The position numbers and the translations under genes were made by a program. The notes beneath the pieces were generated by a model that worked only from the letters and a program-made list of their open reading frames with translations, ran no database searches and had not been told where the DNA came from. Of a stretch of DNA of 64,000 nucleotides, positions 21,810 through 32,100 are shown in pieces; within the stretch, counting starts at the first letter, position 1, and each line of letters starts with the position of its first letter. Origin of the DNA: Pachyseris speciosa (lineage: Eukaryota; Cnidaria; Anthozoa; Scleractinia; Pachyseridae); the NCBI GenBank assembly GCA_016490735.1, contig JAEMWC010000256.1, positions 345,001 through 409,000 on the forward strand, given 5' to 3'.

Positions 21810-22059
21810 GCCTTTGTGTACCCTTCACACGCTTTTCTCTAAAAGGGGAGGTGGTGTCGCGCAAAAGGCTATACGTTTGTTTTAACACACACATCTCTAG
21901 TGCCGGTTCTGGTCCGCATCGCCTGAGCGCCGAATTAAGCCAAACCAAACCTTAAACGTGTAATTTACGACGCCCAGGAATAAATTACACTTTTAAGGTT
22001 TGGTTTGGCTTAATTAGGCGCTCAGGTGCTGCGCCAGGACCGGCACTATACATGTGTGT
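21804..22059. repeat. Polinton right TIR
   Basis: The inverted copy of 5729-5984, including the internal hairpin with AAGCCAAACCAAACCTTAAA. Small differences between the two TIRs (for example AACCGGCACTAGAG against ACCGGCACTATACA internally) show independent decay after insertion. Confidence 0.9.
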
Positions 22060-22392
22060 TGTAATTATGCACATAAATTTCTTCTCTCATTACAAAGCTA
22101 TTCATTAATTCCAACAGTTGACAAACCAAGTCGAGTATATAATAACTCCGCAACTCTAATTCATAACATTTTTGTTAACAAGCTTGATAGCAAAATTAAT
22201 AGTGGGAACATAATATCTTACATTAGCGACCACTATTCACAATTCTGTATTGTTCATGGTGTCAAGGTGAGAGCTGTAAATAGAAAAATTTCAAGACGAG
22301 ATTATTCTCAGTTCTCCGAACATGATTTCCTTGCTGAGCTCGCTGAAATAAACTGGGACACCGTTGTTACCACTGAACAAGGCAATATAAAT
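22060..22392 (+). pseudogene. LINE endonuclease, part 2, 3'-truncated
   Basis: This continues the frame broken at 5728. The frame is exact when one TGTAA copy is discounted. It carries LIPTVDKPSRVYNNSATLI, IFVNKLDSKINSGNIISYIS and the SDH motif of the endonuclease (ISDHYSQFCI). LINE similarity stops at about 22392. The sequence beyond resembles 48850-48930 instead, and no reverse-transcriptase domain follows. Confidence 0.8.
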
Positions 22393-23312
22393 CGTTCTTT
22401 AATCGTTCTTCCTCTGAAAATTATAGCTCGTTCATTTCTTCTTCTTTCCGAGTTGCTGCACTTCGAGCAAAATATAAATTTCGAACAATCTTCGGCTGCC
22501 AAAATGCTCTTTGCGTTTACCACTGTGCAAATGAGCGACTGTTTTGTTTCATAGTGTGGTGTTGCGTCGGTAAAGTTTGTCTTACCAACGGAGAATTGAT
22601 GTTTTGGCGGTCTTTTGACCAATTTAGCTTCGTGTATGTTTTCAGTGGGTTAACATGATGATTTAGAGGATGTTTATCGCATACTTTGTATTTTAGTTAT
22701 TTTGACCTCAAAGGTCATTTCTGGGTTATCAACGCCTGTTTGTTGGAACCCATGTTGTTTCTGTTTAACGACTGCGGTTTTCACGTCCTTCGAGGCATTT
22801 TGTCTCGGTTTGGTTTGGCTCCTTTCAGTTCGTCCGTTGACCGTACAGTCAGTCTTGTTATCTTACGTTTGTAAGAATAGCGTTTTTAGTCGTGTGATTA
22901 TCTTGCAATATTTATATTGCCGGGCCCGTCCATTTCTCTTTGCAGCAAGATGTTCCTATCACGGCTAAGAGCCGCTCTGTAATTGCGGTTCTTAGTAGTT
23001 TCCTCCTTTTGATAATGCCAGTTTATTGGCTGTGTTTTAAGTACGCCATGAAATGACAGGCAAGATCATGGTTTCGATCATCCTTGTGGATCTCGTCAGT
23101 TAACGGGAATGGCTTGGTTAGAGTTGCTCTTTAGGCAACGTCGTTCTTTTCTTAGAGATTATCCCACTTGACATGGTCTGTGCCTCGCGAATAACACACT
23201 TCGATGGCTTTCCGTACATTTTCGTTCTCCCCTGGGCTCAGTAGAGACAACTTTAACACTTATCTGCTCCTCCCTCGACTTGTTTATTTGTAATCTCCCA
23301 GACTCTGGGAGA
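22393..23312. other. Right interior of the outer element, no gene
   Basis: The first 170 bp resemble 48855-49000: CCTCTGAAAA, GAGTTGCTGCACTTCG, GAGCAAAAT and GTGCAAATGAGCGACTG all have close matches there. The rest (22560-23312) is T-rich with no supported coding. The outer element's right TIR starts at 23313. Confidence 0.5.
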
Positions 23313-23361
23313 CACGTGACCAGACCCAACCAGGGTCTCTTCTCTCTCGCTCCAGGGGGCG
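23313..23361. repeat. Right TIR of the outer transposon, inner half
   Basis: It reads CACGTGACCAGACCCAACC then AGGGTCTCTTCTCTCTCGC, the inverse of 3466-3515. It ends with the TSD CAGGGGGCG (23353-23361). The remaining 30 bp of this TIR are at 25213-25242. Confidence 0.85.
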
Positions 23362-23659
23362 TAGCCTGCACGCAGGCGGTTGGATGGTCGAAAAAAAAAC
23401 CGGAATTCGTAATGCCGTCGCCATCTTGGATTCGCGCGGCTTAGTCTGGGCCGAGTTGAGTGTTGACAAAGCGAGCGAGGGGAGGGGGGCAGGGGGAGGG
23501 GAGAAAAACCGCCTGCCCGAAAACCAGCCTTCGCTGAGTAGCACAATTTCGCGGCGTCCGCTGGTGGACGCTGTCTTCTTATTGGTCGGCAGGTGTGCTG
23601 TCAATTAACACAAGATTCAATATTTATATATACCGCTCTTGTTCATTTCCATAAACAAA

Positions 23660-23974
23660 ATGGCGAATGGGATTGTCGATCGAGCTATTCAAAGCGCTTT
23701 AGATTTCTTGGCGACAAGAGACAGGAGCGTTGTTTTGAAACGTGAACAAAAACAGGCGATAGTTAGTTTACTAAATGGCGAAGATGTGCTGGCCGTGCTT
23801 CCCACTGGCTTTGGGAAAAGCATGATATTTATCGTGTTTGGGATAGCCGAAAGTGAGAAACTTGAAGGTCGTCTGGTGTCTGTACTTGTAATTTGCCCAC
23901 TCAAGAGCATCATATCAGATCAGATTGTCCAACTGGAAGGTTTGTGTACGGCAGCAGAATTCACTGCCCAATAA
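23660..23974 (+). pseudogene. RecQ-like SF2 helicase, N-terminal fragment
   Basis: ATG at 23660 (MANGIVDRAIQSALDFL), 105 codons. It has a Q-type region (LKREQKQAIVSLLNGEDVL), motif I LPTGFGKSMIF and motif Ia-like VLVICPLKSIISDQIVQL, then TAA. A full RecQ-type helicase needs several hundred residues. DEAH and later motifs are missing, so this is a truncated piece or a first exon. It is coded toward the Cys-rich gene. A helicase in a TIR transposon would act in replication or excision of the element. This is inference. Confidence 0.7.
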
Positions 23975-24211
23975 GGACACGAAAGTTGAACCTCTTCGAG
24001 GTATTTCTCACTGGAGAATTCTACAATTTCTTTCGGAGATTTCGCTAGCAAGATCGATTTCCTAGAGTCCTTGCAGTACTCTTAAAATTCTGCGCCTACA
24101 GCATGTCGCAACGGCTCCAGAAGTTTGCTTTTAACCTCCGGATGTCTAAACACAGTGTTGGCCACAGTTTGCCACTTCTTCCTGAAAATGTTCAGAATTA
24201 GAGACTTTGAT

Positions 24212-24886
24212 TCATCGAAGAAATTGCTCTTTCAGTTCGGTGCGTTGATTTGGGTTTAACACTAGTACCTTTATCTGTGTTGAGGGCTGTCCAACGAGTT
24301 CGTTTATACTTAAATCAGACAATGTCCGATTGAGAACGGCCTGGCTTGTTTCTCCAAAGCCCAGGGACTTCCTTGCAGGTACTCCAGCTCGTTCTACTTT
24401 CTTCCTCTGCGGACTTCTTCTCTCGGGAGAGATTTTTGTGGGCAATCCCCGTTTATACCGCAATTCCTTCGCTTGCGGATCTTCTGCTACTTGCGCCGCC
24501 TCGTCTTCGTTCTCCTTGTCGCCTTCTTTCTCCAAAGCACTTTTAATTTGGTTGTAGAAGCTGTGAGTTCTTCTCAGATTTCTTCCACAAACCTTGCAAA
24601 TCCTTTCCGAAAATCTGGAAGACCTCGGAACTGAAAATCCCAATTCTTCGCAGAGTTCTGCCAAAGTCTTCGTGTCGTTGTACTCTTTGTTCGACGAGAT
24701 TTTGTAAAGATTTTCTGAAGAAGGCTTCACTAAATTGCCAAAGTTTCCGTATTTAACGGAAAACTGGAACGGACAAAACCGACATTTATCGTTTGTAGCA
24801 GCTTCTGTTGGCCTGACAATCTTTTCCACGGCTTTTTTCGGAGTAGCTACATGCTGCATTATTTCCCGTCGAGACCAATTTGACAA
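24212..24886 (-). CDS. Transposon-borne protein with ZAD-like CxxC...CxxC zinc motif
   Basis: A 224-codon minus-strand frame opens at a TTG (complement of 24884-24886); the first ATG is complementary to about 24860-24862. Residues about 33-100 hold two Cys pairs, CRFC and CKVC, about 60 residues apart. SENLYKISSNKEYNDTKTLAEL lies between them, the layout of zinc-finger-associated (ZAD-like) domains. The helix RRTHSFYNQIKSALEKEGD follows, then an acidic and a basic Arg/Lys/Ser-rich tail. It could be the DNA-binding part of the transposition machinery. The C-terminus may extend through splicing into 23980-24200. No catalytic motif is visible. Confidence 0.6.
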   Translation of the reverse strand: MSNWSRREIMQHVATPKKAVEKIVRPTEAATNDKCRFCPFQFSVKYGNFGNLVKPSSENLYKISSNKEYNDTKTLAELCEELGFSVPRSSRFSERICKVCGRNLRRTHSFYNQIKSALEKEGDKENEDEAAQVAEDPQAKELRYKRGLPTKISPERRSPQRKKVERAGVPARKSLGFGETSQAVLNRTLSDLSINELVGQPSTQIKVLVLNPNQRTELKEQFLR

Positions 24887-25212
24887 AGCGAACTACAAGC
24901 TACACGTGAGTTTGTTTTGAAATGCACGCTTTCAAAGTGATTGATAACTTGTCACAGGTCATTGATTTTTATTGGTCAATTAACAATGTGTGGCACGTGG
25001 CCGGAAGCGCTATTGTCGGTGGGCTACTACTCAGCGAAGGCTGGTTTTCGGGCAGGCGGTTTTTCTCCCCTCCCCCGCCCCCCTCCCCTCGCTCGCTTTG
25101 TCAACCCTCAACTCGGCCCAGACTAAGCCGCGCGAATCCAAGATGGCGACGGCTATGCGAATTCCGGTTTTTTTCGACCATCCAACCGCCTGCGTGCAGG
25201 CTACAGGGGGCG

Positions 25213-25242
25213 GGAAGAGGAGAGACCCTGCGAACTAGTTTG
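25213..25242. repeat. Right TIR of the outer transposon, terminal 30 bp
   Basis: It reads GGAAGAGGAGAGACCCTGCG to AACTAGTTTG, the inverse of 3437-3466 with several mismatches. It is directly followed by the 9-bp TSD at 25243-25251. Confidence 0.8.
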
Positions 25243-25553
25243 CTGTGCTAGGACATAGCTGTTGAAACTTCCATTTCCCAATTGGAAGCCCGAGTGAAGG
25301 CCAATATAGTTTCTATAGCTTATACTTTATATTTTTGATTTAGCGTTGCTCCGTCATGTATATGGCGATACAGCACTATCATATGAAAGGTACTGTAAAT
25401 TTCATACATTAGCTATTAAATTACAAACGGTTACATAAACAGATTGTGTGATTACCCTGTGATCAATCAAAACAAAGCAAATCAGAAATAATTATAATTT
25501 GGTCTTGTTGTCATTATTATATGATTTTAATTATTATTATTTTTTTATCCAAG

Positions 25554-25790
25554 GAAATATTGCTCTTTTGAAGCCTACAAGTCAGTCAAGTACACACAAC
25601 ACGTATATCTCAAGCAAAGCAGTTGATGGTGGAACGAATAATGATCAGGCATACTGTACACACACTGTAGTTCAAACAAACCCCTGGTGGAGAGTGGACT
25701 TGGGACGAGAAGAGCCTGTGGCTGAAGTGCGCATTCTCAACAGAGGAGGCTGCTGTGCAGAAAGACTGAATGGAGCTGAGATTAGAGTGG
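25554..25790 (+). CDS. Receptor exon: FTP module 1, part 1
   Basis: 237 bp, preceded by TTTTTTATCCAAG and followed by GTAAGT. It encodes a fucolectin/tachylectin-4/pentraxin-1 domain N-terminal half: NIALLKPTSQSSTHNTYISS, KAVDGGTNNDQAYCTHT, WWRVDLGREEPVAEVRILNR and GGCCAERLNGAEIRV. Phase 1 at both ends. Confidence 0.88.
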
Positions 25791-28700
25791 GTAAGTGATC
25801 CTCTTGGTATTTATTTGTAGAAGATAGAATTGCTGTAGTGATAACTCATTTTTGACATTTGAATGGAGAATAGAACCTGTGCAAAGAATATATTTTCTTT
25901 GACCTTGAAAGAGATTGTGATTTCCCCTTGCATTTGTATAATTATTTTTGTGTCGGATCTGCTCAATAGATGTATGATGCGGGAATAATTATTTTCCCAC
26001 TGAGAATTTTTTTATGGTTCGTTGTACTATCATTTGAATCATGAATTGCCTTGGGTTTTGCTTTTCCACACTTTCTCAACACCTTTACCCAAATTTTGGA
26101 AACAACCTTAAAAGGCTCTTTGGGCTCTTTGTAGCTTACAACTGTGCATACTGTACAGCAGTTCCAGATCGCCAAATTTCAGCTGTGTACCCACCTCATT
26201 TGACAACACCTACTCTCAAAGCTCATCTCTGGTGTTGAGTTTAATGTGCATTATATTACCTAAAGGGTAAGGGATAGTTAAACAGGCCATTAACCAAACT
26301 GTCGAGGTTACCAAATTTCGTCTTATTTACAGAAAAATCCCTAGACGGAGAATTAGGTTTTACATTGTAGAGAATGAAGAATGGGAATTTTAGAAAAGCT
26401 GTTATCCTCAACTTTACAACCAAACAATAGCCATCCCGAACATGGGGAAGCATTTTCTGACCAGTGGAACAGGAGCGAGAAATTAGGAGTTTGCTCTAGC
26501 AAGCTGACTGAATGTAGTGATGTGTCACCGACTTCAGGGATATTGAATTACACTGTAACATGCTGTACTACTATAACAAAATAACTACTCAGAAAAACAT
26601 CTTGCTAACTTAAAATATAAGTACTAGCAAGAAGGGCAACAACAAACAACCAACGTAGTATTTTGGTTCTTATTACAATACCATTATCAAACATATGACA
26701 AAGATGGTACAGCGCCAGTAAACTTATAAGGGGAGCCAGCTAGGGAGGTGTGGGACACATTATTTATTACAACAAGAATTGTTAGCAAGATGTTTTTCGG
26801 AGTAGTCATTTGTCGGCGGGAAAAGATGCTGTATAGTTGACTTGTTTTTGCAAGAAAACCTTGATATCGCATATATCTGTTTCAGTGCTAAAGTCAAACC
26901 GGTACCGTAGTAAAATTACTGGTTATGATTGTTATTTCACGAGTGTTGTAACGTTGTTGTTTCTTACAATTGTCGTACACTGTACATGTAAGGTAAGATT
27001 TGAACTTGTATACGTTGTAATTACGTTTTAAACAGAAAATGGAATGACCACTTGGCATGATTCTTTAATGACAATGTTCTATGTTTTAAACAATCATTCT
27101 ACGAAGACGCACTGCTACATGTAAAGTGGCTTGCCGTTTTAAAGCCCATAAAGGTCGTACGCGAATATTTTATCTTACTTGTCAAAACTGAAACAATAGA
27201 TTGTGTTTGTCATGTTGATCAGTATAGATATGTATCAAAGTTAATGCATACATGTACTAATTAGCTGAGCAGGATTCCTTTATGAAAGTTAAGGCAGCAG
27301 TTGATTTGTATGTAATACATAAAATATGAGCGGGAGACCTTTATGGGCAGTGAACAAGGCGAGCCGCAGGCGAGCCGTTTGAAAGCCCATAAAGGTCTCC
27401 CGCTCATATTTTATGTTACAATAGAGATCTGTATCAAAGTTAATGCATACTAATTAGCGGAGCAGGACACCTTTATGAAAGTTAATAATTTTTATTGGGG
27501 TTTAGAGAGGTATACATGTGACTCAAATACTACCCGTAGATTGGTCGTTAGTCTTATGAATTATTAATGAATTTTACAATGGGGTTTACAGAGGTGTAAT
27601 ACTACTATTACTATTAATACTACCCTTAGATTGGTCATAATTCTTATGAATTTATAATATATGTTAGAGGAAATCATAGATAAACAAGGAGTTGGTTATT
27701 TCATATCCACTGAGCCCGAGTTGCAGAGTATTAAAGCTAGTGTACGACACTCTACAGGCTTGTGACACTTGTTTTGAATATATTTCCACCATTATGTGCA
27801 GTTTTGCTCGTAAGCTCTTGTTTTGGTATAGCATGGAAGGATGTTGTAGGAAAAGCTGTTTTTAAACAGGACACCAGCATCGGTCCTTGTTCTTCTAAAA
27901 CATTCAGCAATGAAAAGTTCAATTTCCATTTGTATTTTTCTTGCAGTTTCCGAATTTCTATTGGTTAATTCCGCTGCGAGACAATTTTCTAATGGCTGTC
28001 GGCTTTTTTTGATGGCTGACGTTTTCATTGACCATGTTTGTCGTACGAGGTATATTAATTAACAATTGTCTTGCGAAATCGCGCGGAATATCGCCTGATA
28101 CTTAGCCGACGAGGCTGTAGGCAGAGTTGGCTAAAAGCATGCGATATTTCGCAAGATTGAGTAGAATAACTGTTTTCTTATTAGAGCACAATTCTCTGTG
28201 CCTATTGCCAAAACAAGGCCATCATTTTTGCGCGCGACACACAAAATTACATATATCACAGGATATCTATTGCGTGCGCACGACAAATGTTGAGCACGCT
28301 ATGACCATAAATTTATTTGGACATTGTCACAACGTGTTGAATAGATAAGGCTTATAGCCTGTGACCTGCTAGCCAATGAAAATGCAAGAAATCTTACATC
28401 CTTAGTCCAGTTTTTAATTAAAAAAACAAAACGAATATTGGGAAGTGTTGTCCTTACTGCTTGTTTTTTTTTTTTTTTTTTTTGTCCACTCATCAAGGAA
28501 ATTCAACTGCAAATGGAGGAGCAACTAATCGTCGTTGTGCTGGTATCACACAGATTGCAAGTGGACAGGAAAAAGCTTTTTTCTGCATACCGACAGCGTA
28601 TGGCAGATATGTCTCTATCAGAATAGCTGGCAACAACAAAGTCTTTACGCTTTGTGAGGTTGAAGTTTATTCTACTTACATATCTAGAAGTAGTAAGTGC

Positions 28701-29138
28701 TCTTGTAATAAACTTCTTTTTTTGTTAATTTGAGTACTGGATGCTATCACCACTCGGTAAACGTTTTCTACTGATGTTACGTGCTGTTACTATGAAATTT
28801 CATACCAGGTAATTGAGTCTTTTAGAATTCATTGTCCAGTTACATGCAGTACTGAATTAACGAGAAACATTGGAATGAAATTGTGTCTTCAATCATAATT
28901 TTTTGGCAATAACATTTCGCAAGTCGCAGTTCAGAGATGTTGCAGAATTTAGGGAGAAGAATATTTTTGATGGACTTTTAAGCCTGTATGTAGTGCATGT
29001 AAGTAGTTCTTCGAAAGGGTCCCAGCCAACGAAACGTGTTCTACAATAACACAAAATGAATTAAAAGTTCCATCTCGTGATCGATCTTTAAGTATCCTGC
29101 CTGCTGTCTTTTTCTTGTGCTTCCTTACATGCATACAT

Positions 29139-29191
<53 letters not shown>

Positions 29192-32100
29192 TACATACAT
29201 ACATACAAATACATTATTTACCCTCATCAGATGAGAGATATACCACCACACCGGTAATTCCGACCCCTACTCTTTTCAGTGTGAGGGTTCTTTTCCGTCC
29301 CACAGTATCAATTATGAAGAGCTGTGACACGGGGCCTATCGTCCTTATCCGAGAAGACTAGAAAGTCTAACCATTGCAGATGTTGTTACAAAGGCAGCAC
29401 TTTCTCCTCAATTATTTAAAGACCCTGAGTGTTGGTCCGGCCGGTGTTTGAACCCGCGAACTCCCGCACCCTAGTCCGGTGCCCTACCACTGAGCTAATC
29501 GGTCGGCGGTAGAACCATTACATGTATCTGATAAGCTTTCATGGGCTGGGTCAACACTTTTGATAACAGTAATGCAGATCACGGTAGAAAACAAGTTTGT
29601 AAGGTGTGTAATCAAGCAGCAAACCTGAAACATAAGAAACAAAAATAACATCACTTCCTCAAAGGATTTAGCGTTCAACAGAACTTTGCTGTAACTCTGG
29701 CGGGTTATTGGCAGAAGTTAGTAATGTCAGTAACAACACTTAGCAATAGTTTAAGTATCATTATGTAAATAAATAACGACCTCAAACGTTTGGGTATAAA
29801 CTTAAATCACAGTGAAGTTGCCATGGGTGGTTGTCAGACTTTACAGAGCTGTAATTTCAGCAACTGGGACCACAAGATGCCTCGGCTCTACACTAGTCAA
29901 CTTTGTGGTAAAATATAACGACTAATTTGTATGGAATTTTAGTTTTATTCTAGAAAGTTAATGCAAAAGTACTTCCTCTCCACTTAGTTGTAGGGAAAGG
30001 TACGACATTCACTTCCTGGAGTGAAGCTACTTGTAAAATTCCATTCTCCTGTGCTAGGACATAGCTGTTGAAACTTCCATTTGCCATTTGGAAACCCGGG
30101 TGAAGGCCAATATAGTCTCTATAGCTTATATTTTCTATTTTTTAGCTTATAACTTTTATTTAGCGTTGCTCCGTCATATATATGGCGATACAGCACTATC
30201 ATATGAAAGGTACTGTAAATTTCATACATTAGCTATTAAATTACAAACGGTTACATAAACAGATTGTGTGATTACCCTGTGATCAATCAAAACAAAGCAA
30301 ATCAGAAATAATTATAATTTATATGGATGTCATTAATATATGATTTTAATTATTATTTTTTTTATCCAAGGAAATATTGCTCTTTTGAAGCCTACAAGTC
30401 AGTCAAGTACACACAACACGTATATCTCAAGCAAAGCAGTTGATGGTGGAACGAATACTGATCAGGCATACTGTACACACACTGTAGTTCAAAAAAACCC
30501 CTGGTGGAGAGTGGACTTGGGACGAGAAGAGCCTGTGGCTGGAGTGCGCATTCTCAACAGAGGAGGCTGCTGTGCAGAAAGACTGAATGGAGCTGAGATT
30601 AGAGTGGGTAAGTGATCCTCTTGGTATTTATTTGTAGAAGATAGAATTGCTGTAGTGATAACTCATTTTTGACATTTGAATGGAGAATAGAACCTGTGCA
30701 AAGAATATATTTTCTTTGACCTTGAAAGAGATTGTGATTTCCCTTGCATTTGTATAATTATTTTTGTGTCGGATCTGCTCAATAGGTGTATGATGCGAGA
30801 ATAATTATTTTCCCACTGAAAATATTTTATGGTTCATTGCACTATCATTTAAATCATGAATTGCCTTTGCTTTTGCTTTTCCACACTTTCTCAACACCTA
30901 TACCCAAATTTTTGAAACAACCTTAAAAGGCTCTTTAGGCTCTTTGTAGCTTACAACTGTGCATACTGTACAACACTTCAAGATCGCCAAATTTCAGCCT
31001 TTTCAAAAAAGTAACATCGAATATTGATTATTGTGACCTCCAACAAAAGTTATTACACCACACACTACATAGTTTAGGTTTTCCTAGTGCCTCCGTTGTC
31101 CAAGCATCTAGGGGGCCATGGTTTCTTTTTTTCGGGGGGGGGGGGGGTTGTTGCACTGAGTTGTCATGGTTACCCCAGAGCACCTGCTTCATGCTGTGTA
31201 CCCACCTCATTTGACAACACCTACTCTCAAAGCTCATCTCTGGTGTTGAGTTTAATGTGCATTATATTACCTGAAGGGTAAGGGATAGTTAAACAGACCA
31301 TTAACCAAACTGCCGAGGTTACCAAATTTCTCCTTATTTACAGAAAAATCTCTAGACAGAGAATTAGGTTTTACATTGTAGAGAATGAGGAATGGAAATT
31401 TTAGAAAAGCTGTTATCCTCAACTTTACAACCAAACAATAGCCATCCCGAACATGGGGAAGCATTTTCTGACCAGTGGAACAGGAGTGAGAAATTAGGAG
31501 TCTGCACTAGGAAGCTGACTGAATGTAGTGATGTGTCACCGACTTCAGGGATATCGAATTACACTGTAACATGCTGTACTACTATAACAACATAACTACT
31601 CAGAAAAACATCTTGCTAACTTAAAATATAAGTATTAGCAAGAAAGGCAACAACAAAGAACAAACGTAATATTTTGGTTCTTATTACAATACCATTATCA
31701 AACATATTACAAAGTTGGTACAGCGTTAAAGTTATAAGGGGAGCCAGCTAGGAAGGTTTGAGACACATTACTTATTACAACAAGAATTGTTAGCAAGATG
31801 TTTTTCGGAGTAGTCATTTGTCGGCGGGAAAATATGCTTTATAGTTAACTTGTTTTTGCAAGAAAACCTTGATAGTCAGTACACGGGCACCGCATGTATC
31901 TGTCTCAGTGCTAAAGTCAAATCGGTACCGTAGTAAAATTACTGGTTATGATTGTTATTTCACGAGTGTTGTAACGTTGTTGTTTCTTACAATTGTCGTA
32001 CACTGTACATGTAAGGTAAGATTTGAACTTGTATACGTTGTAATTACGTTTTAAACAGAAAATGGAATGACCACTTGGCATGATTCATTAATGACAATGC

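Larger units (their letters stand above)
5729..22059. mobile_element. Polinton/Maverick DNA transposon, decayed
   Basis: The element is 16.3 kb with TIRs of about 256 bp beginning ACACACATGTATAGTGCCGG. It is flanked by TGTAA at 5724-5728 and 22060-22064. Polintons usually make 6-bp TSDs; here five bases match and the sixth differs or the boundary is off by one. It encodes family B polymerase and integrase (hallmarks of the class), a packaging ATPase, a candidate capsid protein and several small proteins. Most genes carry frameshifts or stops, and two MITEs sit between the capsid and ATPase genes. I found no adenovirus-type cysteine protease. Related elements are considered virus-like (adintovirus/Polinton-like). 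This copy looks inactive. Confidence 0.92.
23362..25203. mobile_element. Foldback DNA transposon with helicase fragment and zinc-finger-like gene, 9-bp TSD
   Basis: The 1842-bp element starts TAGCCTGCACGCAGG and ends CCTGCGTGCAGGCTA. It is flanked by CAGGGGGCG at 23353-23361 and 25204-25212. TIRs of about 180 bp (23362-23541 and 25027-25203) match almost throughout and include ATCTTGGATTCGCGCGGC. It carries two divergently coded gene fragments (plus-strand helicase, minus-strand Cys-rich protein). The element split the TIR of the outer transposon. I cannot place it in a named superfamily. 9-bp TSDs occur in Mutator-like elements, but no such transposase is seen. Confidence 0.85.
3437..25242. 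mobile_element. Outer TIR transposon with 9-bp TSD, host of the nested insertions
   Basis: The insertion is flanked by CTGTGCTAG on both sides (3428-3436 and 25243-25251). The same 9 bp occur once in the duplicated host copy (30049-30057), which is the empty site. The left end begins CAACCTCGTTCCCC. The right end, read on the other strand, begins CAAACTAGTTCGC. With the later insertion at 23362-25203 set aside, the two ends match over about 79 bp. A 9-bp TSD fits Mutator-like and some other DNA transposons, but no transposase for this element is visible. Without the Polinton and the helicase element it would be about 3.6 kb, including the LINE fragment. Confidence 0.85.
25243..28775 (+). repeat. 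Segmental duplication copy 1, right part
   Basis: It is nearly identical to 30049-34590 over exons and introns, apart from insertions. Copy-1-specific changes are the hairpin at 27318-27415 with a local repeat of the following about 100 bp. Copy-2-specific changes are about 190 bp near 31000-31190, and the inserts at 32941-33353 and 33871-34039. Together with 3124-3436 it forms the complete unit. Confidence 0.9.

Noticed and set aside
21745..21948. Open frame spanning the right Polinton TIR
   Set aside because: A near-identical frame occurs in the left TIR at about 5840; it reflects the inverted repeat, not a gene.
5729..22059. Endogenous adenovirus or giant-virus insertion
   Set aside because: TIRs, TSD, integrase and protein-primed polymerase together identify a Polinton. 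No adenovirus-type protease or giant-virus genes were found.
23253..23604. Open frames in the GC-rich arms near 23.3-23.6 kb and 24.9-25.25 kb
   Set aside because: They translate the transposon TIR (Pro/Leu/Arg-rich) and mirror each other.
28949..29251. Minus-strand frame with Val/Cys and Tyr/Met repeats
   Set aside because: A translation of the CATA/CA microsatellite.
29437..29506. Functional tRNA gene
   Set aside because: A and B boxes are present but the anticodon arm does not pair and a SINE body follows.
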